The notes under the pieces were generated by a model. It did not search any database. It saw only the letters and a program-made list of their open reading frames with translations, and had not been told where the DNA came from. Shown in pieces: positions 1 through 5,292 of a DNA stretch of 7,158 bases. The DNA comes from an uncultured Alphaproteobacteria bacterium (GTDB lineage Bacteria > Pseudomonadota > Alphaproteobacteria > Rhizobiales > Hyphomicrobiaceae). Position 1 is the stretch's first letter, and every line of letters begins with the position of its first letter. Made by a program: the position numbers and the translations under genes. Location: NCBI GenBank assembly GCA_937950105.1, contig CALFEM010000227.1, positions 1 through 7,158 on the forward strand. The letters run 5' to 3'.

Positions 1-48
1 TACGAGATGCCTAAGTGACTGGAGTTCAGACGTGTGCTCTTCCGATCT
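1..48 (+). other. Illumina TruSeq adapter contamination (not genomic)
   Basis: Bases 1-8 (TACGAGAT) match the last 8 bases of the Illumina P7 oligonucleotide. Bases 9-14 (GCCTAA) sit exactly where the six-base index lies and are the reverse complement of TTAGGC, which is TruSeq index 3. Bases 15-48 match the 34-base TruSeq index read-2 primer from GTGACTGGAG to its end, TCCGATCT. The order P7 tail, index, read-2 primer, insert is the library construct itself, so this is an untrimmed adapter at a contig end. Translated, it yields the spurious peptides TGVQTCALPI in one frame and CSSDL in another, both well-known adapter translations in protein databases. Nothing biological should be called here. 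Confidence 0.98.
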
Positions 49-254
49 TCGACAGCGAGAACGGCGCGGCGGTGATGGCGCTGCTCTCGGAAGTCGCCAA
101 GGACAAGCGGCGCGCCGTGCTCGCCGTCACGCACGATCATCGCACGCTGTCCTACGCCGACCGCATCATTCACATCGAGGACGGACGCATCGTCGATTCC
201 GTCAAGCAGGATCACTCTGCCAGCGAGGGGAGAAAATCGCATGCCGTCAACTGA
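49..254 (+). CDS. ABC transporter ATP-binding protein, C-terminal fragment (5' end missing)
   Basis: About 67 C-terminal residues of an ABC ATPase remain. The visible part starts at D-S-E-N-G, which fits the sequence just after the D-loop (SALD) that follows Walker B. It then holds the H-loop in AVLAVTHDHR (the switch histidine that contacts the ATP gamma-phosphate) and the typical ending YADRIIHIEDGRIV. Walker A, Q-loop, signature motif and Walker B are lost at the contig edge. The open frame runs back into the adapter, but those residues are artefact; the first codon is a hybrid of adapter T plus genomic TC, and a CTC leucine would fit the D-loop. The stop at 252-254 overlaps the next gene's start by 14 bases, which implies translational coupling. 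From the family and the HlyD partner, it probably powers a MacB- or DevA-type exporter at the inner membrane; the substrate is unknown. Confidence 0.9.
225..232 (+). promoter_or_regulatory. Ribosome binding site of the HlyD-family gene
   Basis: GAGGGGAG lies 8 bases before the ATG at 241, inside the 3' end of the ATPase gene. It supports ATG 241 as the true start and hence the 14-base overlap. Confidence 0.7.
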
Positions 255-1305
255 GGCCAAAGCCGTGCGCCTGCGCCGGCGGGCGCTGCTGTCGAGGAGC
301 GCCGCAGCGGTGGTTGCCGCCGTCGCGCTTGCCGGGGCGCTCGAGAGCGGGCCGTGGCCGCTGCAACCCGGCGTTGCCATGGCCGCCGAGCGCGCGCCCT
401 ATGTCGCGGCGGCGCCGGGCCGTGTCGAGGCCAAGGGCGGTGCCGTCAACATCGGTGCGCCGCAGGTCGGGCGGGTGGCGCAGGTGCTGGTCGCCGTCAA
501 CGACAAGGTCGAGGAGGGTGAACTGCTCGTGCGCCTCGACGACGCCGAGTTCCGCGCCAAGCTCGCGGCCGCTGAAACCGCCGCGGGCGCGGCCATGCGC
601 GATCGCGACGCCGCCAACCTGTCGTCGTCACGCTCCGACGTGCGCAAGGCCGAGGACGACGTCTACGATGCCGAGCGCGCGGTGACGGGCGCCCGCATCG
701 AACTCGACGAGATGCTGCGGCAACGCCGCGCCGGTGAGAACACGGCGCGCGATGTCGATGATGCGCGCCGCCGCCTCACCGACGCCAGGGCACGTCTGAC
801 GAAGGAGCGCGCCGCCGTCGCCAAGGCTCAGGGCAAGTCGAACCTCGCCGAGCCGAGCCGGGCGGAATCCGCGCTCAGCACCGCCCGCGCCGAGGTCGCA
901 ATTTCCGACGCCCTGCTCGACAAGACCCGCATCCGCGCGCCGAAGTCCGGCACCGTGCTCGAATTCAACGCCAAGGTCGGCGAGATCGTCGCGCCGACGC
1001 CGGAACTGCCGATGATCGTGCTCGGCGATCTCACCAAGCTGCAGATCAAGACCGAGGTCAGCGAGAGTGACATCTCGCGTATCCGCATCGGCCAGAAGGC
1101 GTTCGTGAAGTCGCCGGCATTTCCGGGCCGCGAGTTCGAGGGCACCGTTTCGGCGCTGGCACCGACGCTCGCCGCGCCGCGCCTCGGTGCGCGCGGTCCG
1201 CGCCGCCCGACCGATGTCGACGTGCTCGAGGTGACGATCGACGTGGACGGTGAATCGCCGCTGCTGCCGGGCATGCGCGTCGACGCGTTCTTCCGCGGCA
1301 GCTAG
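241..1305 (+). CDS. HlyD/DevB-family periplasmic adaptor (membrane fusion protein) of an ABC exporter
   Basis: This 354-residue protein would link an inner-membrane ABC pump to the outer envelope. Residues 1-16 are basic (RLRRR), and 17-33 form a hydrophobic, alanine-rich segment that is a membrane anchor or an uncleaved or late-cleaved signal. Residues about 55-103 are the first half of a lipoyl/barrel-sandwich domain (GRVEAKGG, then NDKVEEGELLVRLDD). Residues about 104-225 are charged, heptad-like helices forming the alpha-hairpin coiled coil. Residues 229-262 (TRIRAPKSGTVL, then VGEIV) are the second lipoyl half, and 263-354 are a beta-barrel and membrane-proximal region (KTEVSESDISRIRIGQ, LPGMRVDAFF). 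Length and domain order are normal for the family. The overlap with an ABC ATPase rather than an RND pump points to a DevBCA/MacAB-like system. No outer-membrane channel or permease is visible. The substrate cannot be inferred. Confidence 0.92.
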   Translation: MPSTEAKAVRLRRRALLSRSAAAVVAAVALAGALESGPWPLQPGVAMAAERAPYVAAAPGRVEAKGGAVNIGAPQVGRVAQVLVAVNDKVEEGELLVRLDDAEFRAKLAAAETAAGAAMRDRDAANLSSSRSDVRKAEDDVYDAERAVTGARIELDEMLRQRRAGENTARDVDDARRRLTDARARLTKERAAVAKAQGKSNLAEPSRAESALSTARAEVAISDALLDKTRIRAPKSGTVLEFNAKVGEIVAPTPELPMIVLGDLTKLQIKTEVSESDISRIRIGQKAFVKSPAFPGREFEGTVSALAPTLAAPRLGARGPRRPTDVDVLEVTIDVDGESPLLPGMRVDAFFRGS

Positions 1306-1320
1306 AGCCTGATCGGCCGA

Positions 1321-1344
1321 GATGGAGGCGTCCGCGCCTCCGTC
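1321..1344 (+). terminator. Stem-loop after the HlyD gene, possible terminator
   Basis: Sixteen bases after the HlyD-gene stop is a perfect 7-bp inverted repeat, GGAGGCG (1324-1330) and CGCCTCC (1335-1341), around the 4-base loop TCCG. One U-G and two Watson-Crick pairs extend it to 10 bp. Position and stability suit a terminator, but no T-run follows, so it may act only as a 3' end stabiliser or need Rho. Confidence 0.45.
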
Positions 1345-1412
1345 GAGGGCGTGAATCAGCCTCGATCGGACCAGTGCTGATTGGCGGAGCGGCCAGCCTC
1401 GTTGATCCGGCA

Positions 1413-1431
1413 AGGCGCGTGAAGCGCGCCT
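1413..1431 (-). terminator. GC-rich stem-loop at the 3' end of the 201-residue gene
   Basis: Arms AGGCGCG (1413-1419) and CGCGCCT (1425-1431) pair perfectly over 7 bp with a 5-base loop. The hairpin starts at the last base of the minus-strand stop codon (1431-1433). Only TTGCC follows on the minus strand, so there is no convincing U-tract; a weak terminator or 3' protective hairpin is possible. Confidence 0.3.
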
Positions 1432-2036
1432 CAGTGGCGCGTCATGGCAGTCGGCGGGGGCTGATCGTTACCGGCGAGCGATGCCAGCGTGGTGTCGAGA
1501 GAGGCGGCCGTCGTAACGTCTGCAGCCGGTGCCGTGTCGCAAGCATAAGGCGCCGGCACGGCGCGGCGGCGGAAGGCCTCGAAGGTCGACCGCACCGACG
1601 CGGCGGTCGCGCGGCAGTCGAGGCTGTAGCACTCGTAGGCGTCGCGCTTCGCCGGCTCGCGGCGCATGCAATCGCCGATCCAGACCGTCTGTTCGTCGAG
1701 CCAGAGCTGCTCATGAGCGTCGAGCAGACGGGTATCGGCGACGATGTTGCAGCGAGAGATTGCTGCCAGGGCATCCGGCCAGGCCACGCGGCCGTCCTCG
1801 CCCGGCATGGCTACGACGACATCGAGTGACAGTCCGGCGCCGGTCAGCTCACCGGCGAGCGCGGCGAGCGCGCCGACGACGGGGCTCTCCTGCGACCGGA
1901 CCACGAGCATCAGGGGTGCGCCGGCCGCGTCACTGTCCGCCTGCTCGCGGATGTGGCTGGTCAGCAGTTCCTTGAGCCGGGCTTCCTTCTCCTCCTTCTT
2001 GATGACGCGCATGGTCGGGGGAGTGGTGAAGCGCAT
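1431..2036 (-). CDS. Uncharacterised 201-residue protein, probably cytoplasmic
   Basis: I do not recognise this protein. There is no signal peptide or membrane segment. Residues 10-32 are a strongly charged helix (VIKKEEKEARLKELL). Residues 41-78 alternate hydrophobic strands and an alanine-rich helix (PLMLVVRSQE, then GAGLSLDVVVAMPG), which looks like a beta-alpha-beta unit. Residues 96-160 are the most distinctive part: RCNIVADTRLLDAHEQLW, then VWIGDCMRREPAKRDAYE and YSLDC, ending in a basic helix FEAFRRRA. Cysteines lie at 96, 123, 136, 141 and 166. The last 35 residues look disordered. ATG at 2036 is preferred because AAAGGG stands 7 bases upstream; the next ATG (codon 9) has no such site. 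It lies 153 bases downstream of the large membrane protein in the same direction, so a link is possible but unproven. Coding status rests on composition, length and ribosome binding site. Confidence 0.78.
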   Translation of the reverse strand: MRFTTPPTMRVIKKEEKEARLKELLTSHIREQADSDAAGAPLMLVVRSQESPVVGALAALAGELTGAGLSLDVVVAMPGEDGRVAWPDALAAISRCNIVADTRLLDAHEQLWLDEQTVWIGDCMRREPAKRDAYECYSLDCRATAASVRSTFEAFRRRAVPAPYACDTAPAADVTTAASLDTTLASLAGNDQPPPTAMTRH

Positions 2037-2043
2037 GTCGATA

Positions 2044-2050
2044 CCCTTTG
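2044..2050 (-). promoter_or_regulatory. Ribosome binding site of the 201-residue protein gene
   Basis: On the minus strand CAAAGGG ends 7 bases before the ATG at 2036. It decides this start over the in-frame ATG eight codons later. Confidence 0.55.
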
Positions 2051-2146
2051 ATGTCCGGGCAACTCGCGGGGCTGGCGTTGCCCGTTCGCTGCCGTCGCTG
2101 TCTTGTCCGGCTCATGATGCCGCGACGTGGTTAAACAAGGGTTGAA

Positions 2147-2181
2147 CGGCGCTCTGAAATGATACGCGGGAGCGAGCGCCG
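2147..2181 (-). terminator. Inverted repeat after the large membrane-protein gene, possible terminator
   Basis: Arms CGGCGCTC (2147-2154) and GAGCGCCG (2174-2181) are perfect 8-bp complements with a 19-base loop, starting 9 bases past the minus-strand stop at 2190. On the minus strand TTCAACCCTTGTTT follows, moderately T-rich. Position suits a terminator; the long loop and interrupted T-run make it weak. The rest of the 2037-2189 gap shows no feature except the downstream ribosome binding site, and no clear promoter. Confidence 0.35.
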
Positions 2182-2189
2182 ATCGTGCA

Positions 2190-5057
2190 TCATTCAGCAG
2201 CCGTCGGGCGGAACCGCCGCGAGATGGCATCGAAGTGAATGTCGATCTCCGGCTCCGCGAACAGCGGCTCGGCCTCGACCTCGATTTCGTCCGCGACGGG
2301 CTCCAGCTCGAAGCTCTGAGCTTGTGCGATGGCGTTCGCGGGGACGCCGGCCGGGTGTAGCGGCAACGGCGGCGGCAGGCTCGGCGCGATCACAGGCGTT
2401 GTCGTCTCGTCTTGCACGACCGGGGAGGTCGCCGTTGCGAGGTGGTTCGCCTGACGCAGGGCACTCGCGAACATCTCGCGCGGCAGGCGCGCTTCGCTGG
2501 CCGGCATGGTGAATTCCGCCGTCTCGCGCCGGATGACGACGCCGATGCGCTGATCGGGCTCGGCGCTCGCCAGCTCTGCAACCACAGCCGCGCTGATCGG
2601 GCGCACCGCATCGAGCGCCGTCGCCGATGCGTTGGGCGCCTCGCGAGCAGGGAGCTGCGTCGGCACCGCACCGGTGGGAGCCGCAACAGGCGCGGTCACT
2701 GCGTGCGGAGCAGCAGGTACCTCGCCGCTGGCCTTGTCGAAGACGCGCGCGTCGCGGTTGGCGGCCTCGTTGCCGGGGCGGGCGAACAGCACGACCTCGC
2801 CGGCCGGGATGTCGTCGGTGTCCGTCTCGACGTCGGCGGAGCGCGTGCGCTCGTTGCGGCGGCGGCGCGGACGCTCGAGGATGCCGTCCTGGCCGCGCAG
2901 CGTCGGCAGCGTCGAGCGATACTGTTCCTCGGCGATCTCGTGCGTACGGCGCCGCGCATACGGCCCGAACTCGTCGGCGATGGCGGGATCGATACCGGCG
3001 CCGTTGCCCGACGGCGCGGTGGCAGCACTGGTGGCGAGCACGGGCGGCTCGGTCTTCGTGCGCACGCTCGCCTCGGCAGCACGGCGGGCGAAGAAGCCGC
3101 CACGCGCGCTCTGGCCGGCGCTCATCTCGCGGACATTGCCGGTGAGCGTCGCCGTGACGGCGTCGGCAACCGCGCTTTCGGCGGTGACGACGGTCGCAGC
3201 GGGAGACGTCGCGGCAGGTTGTGTGTGATCGTTGGCGGCGGCGAGCGTCGGCTCCGCCTTGGTGTTCTGGGCGAACAGCTGTTCCTCGAGCCGGCGCTTC
3301 TTCTTCTCGGCCTCGACGCGTCGTGCCGCACCCATGACGGCGCCGAGAATGATCTCCGACCAGGCGCCATCACGGAAGCGATAGACGCGGAACGACTCGG
3401 CGTTGGCGAACTTGGAACCCTGGCGCTGCAGCTTCTTCTTGACGACGCGGGTGGTCAGCAGCGGCGAATACACGCGGCTGAAGATCTTCTCCTGCTCGAA
3501 CGAGGTGAACAGGTTGGCGAGCAGATGCGCTTCGAGCTGCAGGGCCTCGATGTCCTCCGTCGAGGTCGAGCGCGAGTAGGGACCGCTCGGTTTGTAGGCG
3601 GCGTCGAGCGGCACGGCGACATAGTAGGCGCCGTGGAAGTCGAATACGACGTGGCGGAACACCTCGAAGTTCTTGCGGATCTCGTCGTCGCGATGGATGT
3701 CGTTGAAGCGTGACAGGATCTGGATGACCGGGCCGCGCTCCGCGGCGCGCATCTTCGGCACGAGGCCATGCAGGCGGTTGATCGGCCGGCCCATGGAGAC
3801 GAGCAGCAGGCAGAGGTCGACGAACAGCGCGATCGCGAGCGGGATGTAGTCGCGCTTGGAAAGGCCGACGGCCTGATCCGACGACAGCGCGCGCTGCATC
3901 TGCGCCTGTGTCTGCGGCGAGGCCTCGACCGACTGCACGGCCTTCTTCTGCAGTTCGCGCAATTCGTCGGCACTCGGCGGCATCTTGAACGCAAGAAGGC
4001 CATAGAACGTCGCCGTGAGGCGGCGGAACGCTTCGATGGTCGCTTCGGAACCTTCGACCGCGGCGATCTGCGGCTTCTCCAGTTCGGGCAATTGATCGAT
4101 GGCGCGCACGACGCCCTTCAGCGCCTGCTGCAGTTGCGCGTCGGGACACGCGAAGGTCCCGTTGCGGCCATCGGCGAACACCGTCTTGTCGGCGCGCTCG
4201 GCGAGATCGGCGCGGATCTGCTTCAGCTGCGGATCGGTGCGGAAGGCGTTGAAGCCGGTCACCGTCATGTCGAGCTTGCGGCCGAGGTTGCGCATGAAGT
4301 CGTTGCGTGTGCCGGACTTGGCGTCGACGATCGACTTGTCGTCCGAGGCGATCCTGGCGAGATCGCCGTCGAGGGCCTTCAGCTCGCCGTTGACGCTGCC
4401 GACGCGCGCCTTGACGAACTCGGCGGCGAAGCCGAAGCGCTGGGCGTCGTCCTCGCGCAGCTTGCGGCGCGGACCATCGCCGGGGCGGCTGTTGGGGCAC
4501 GAGGTGCCCTTGGTCCGCTCGATCTCGGCCTTCTCGTTGGACACCTGATTGAGCTGGTCGAGCGTCGTCGAAAGCTGCGTCATGCGCGTCGAGGCGGCGT
4601 GCAGCGAGGATTGCACCTGCGTCACCGCGCTCTCCGCAGAACGGGCCGACTCCGAGCGACTTTCGAGCACCTTCCAGTAGAAGCCGAAGCCGAAGCCCAC
4701 CGAAATGATGGTCAGGAACACGTAGCCTGCGGCGTAGGACAACTTGGTGAAGAGCGGCAATGGCGCGAACAGCTGATCGAGCAGCCAGATGATCATCGTC
4801 ATCAGCATGGCGACCGAGAAGCCGATGATGCCTTTGTGGATGAGCGGCAGCTCGCCCATGTTGGCTTCGATCAGCTCGAGCATGCCGATGTAGGTCGCGA
4901 CCCACGACAACACGCCGAGGCCGGTGACCAGCACGAGCTTCTTCCAGTCACGACCCGGGCGAGCAGACTCGGCGAACTCGATGTCGCCTTGAGAGAGATC
5001 GACATCGAAGTCGCGGCCGGAGCGGGACGTCGTGGTGGTGTCGCGGTGGGACGGCAT
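2190..5057 (-). CDS. Large polytopic membrane protein with coiled coil and disordered C-terminal tail, function unknown
   Basis: This 955-residue protein is not one I can name. In order: a polar N-terminus (1-38); hydrophobic segments at about 40-63, 75-94 and 107-127; a heptad-like Ser/Gln/Glu-rich helix at 130-182; a mostly helical region to 400; a fourth membrane segment at about 404-422 (IALFVDLCLLLVSM); a folded-looking domain at about 440-575 (FEVFRHVVFDFHGAYYVAVP); a Lys/Arg/Glu helix at 576-595; then about 350 low-complexity Ala/Pro/Thr residues with a basic cluster (729-739), a proline run (893-901) and an acidic stretch (917-940). By the positive-inside rule both ends are cytoplasmic and 128-403 is periplasmic. 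That loop has exactly two cysteines (187, 304), so a disulfide is possible. ATG 5057 is chosen because AAGG lies 9 bases upstream; a TTG 30 codons earlier lacks a site. Topology faintly recalls DUF4407 proteins, but I cannot confirm this. It lies 235 bases downstream of a penicillin-binding protein gene, so an envelope role is a guess. Confidence 0.9.
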   Translation of the reverse strand: MPSHRDTTTTSRSGRDFDVDLSQGDIEFAESARPGRDWKKLVLVTGLGVLSWVATYIGMLELIEANMGELPLIHKGIIGFSVAMLMTMIIWLLDQLFAPLPLFTKLSYAAGYVFLTIISVGFGFGFYWKVLESRSESARSAESAVTQVQSSLHAASTRMTQLSTTLDQLNQVSNEKAEIERTKGTSCPNSRPGDGPRRKLREDDAQRFGFAAEFVKARVGSVNGELKALDGDLARIASDDKSIVDAKSGTRNDFMRNLGRKLDMTVTGFNAFRTDPQLKQIRADLAERADKTVFADGRNGTFACPDAQLQQALKGVVRAIDQLPELEKPQIAAVEGSEATIEAFRRLTATFYGLLAFKMPPSADELRELQKKAVQSVEASPQTQAQMQRALSSDQAVGLSKRDYIPLAIALFVDLCLLLVSMGRPINRLHGLVPKMRAAERGPVIQILSRFNDIHRDDEIRKNFEVFRHVVFDFHGAYYVAVPLDAAYKPSGPYSRSTSTEDIEALQLEAHLLANLFTSFEQEKIFSRVYSPLLTTRVVKKKLQRQGSKFANAESFRVYRFRDGAWSEIILGAVMGAARRVEAEKKKRRLEEQLFAQNTKAEPTLAAANDHTQPAATSPAATVVTAESAVADAVTATLTGNVREMSAGQSARGGFFARRAAEASVRTKTEPPVLATSAATAPSGNGAGIDPAIADEFGPYARRRTHEIAEEQYRSTLPTLRGQDGILERPRRRRNERTRSADVETDTDDIPAGEVVLFARPGNEAANRDARVFDKASGEVPAAPHAVTAPVAAPTGAVPTQLPAREAPNASATALDAVRPISAAVVAELASAEPDQRIGVVIRRETAEFTMPASEARLPREMFASALRQANHLATATSPVVQDETTTPVIAPSLPPPLPLHPAGVPANAIAQAQSFELEPVADEIEVEAEPLFAEPEIDIHFDAISRRFRPTAAE

Positions 5058-5066
5058 GGGAAGCGA

Positions 5067-5071
5067 CCTTG
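5067..5071 (-). promoter_or_regulatory. Ribosome binding site of the large membrane-protein gene
   Basis: On the minus strand CAAGG ends 9 bases before the ATG at 5057. It favours the 955-residue form over the TTG-initiated 985-residue reading, whose extra 30 residues are Arg-rich and have no such site. Confidence 0.45.
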
Positions 5072-5136
5072 CGCAAAGTGCCAAACGATCTGTGCCGACC
5101 GTGGGCCGAAATCGCCGTCGTGAGTGCGCCGCAGAC

Positions 5137-5213
5137 GCCAACAACAAACATGCGGCACGCTCGGACGGGGGCCGCCGGTGTGCTCATGCCGAGAGGTAGC
5201 GGTGGTTGTTGGC
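5137..5213. repeat. Perfect 9-bp inverted repeat in the intergenic region
   Basis: GCCAACAAC (5137-5145) and GTTGTTGGC (5205-5213) are exact reverse complements separated by 59 bases. Both lie in the 235-base gap between the penicillin-binding protein gene and the 955-residue gene, upstream of the latter's start. They could be paired operator half-sites or the base of a leader structure, or chance. I see no convincing -35/-10 pair in this gap. Confidence 0.35.
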
Positions 5214-5292
5214 TCAAGTGCGGTGCGATTATGTCCGCCCCGCGGAACGCTCGTGGCTGTTTGATGCGCGAGGTTGACCGGCGCCGGACTCG

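Noticed and set aside
15..50. Apparent GTG start and N-terminal peptide of the ABC ATPase
   Set aside because: The codons are Illumina adapter sequence, not genomic.
32..685. Plus-strand open frame of 217 residues beginning in the adapter
   Set aside because: Starts with adapter-encoded CSSDL and is an Arg/Ala/Pro-rich shadow of the ATPase and HlyD genes.
2430..3250. Repetitive-looking Ala/Pro/Arg-rich stretch as a possible DNA repeat array
   Set aside because: No repeating unit can be found; it encodes low-complexity disordered protein.
3768..5123. 451-residue plus-strand open frame opposite the large membrane protein
   Set aside because: Composition (Arg, Leu, Gly, Glu, His rich, no hydrophobic pattern) is that of an antisense shadow in high-GC DNA; the minus-strand frame shows coherent membrane segments.
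5058..5147. 30-residue N-terminal extension of the large membrane protein from a TTG
   Set aside because: No ribosome binding site, Arg-rich non-conserved-looking sequence, and a better ATG at 5057.
5228..5233. CATAAT on the minus strand as a -10 box for the large membrane-protein gene
   Set aside because: The hexamer 17 bases upstream (CCACGA) is not like a -35 box; too weak to call.
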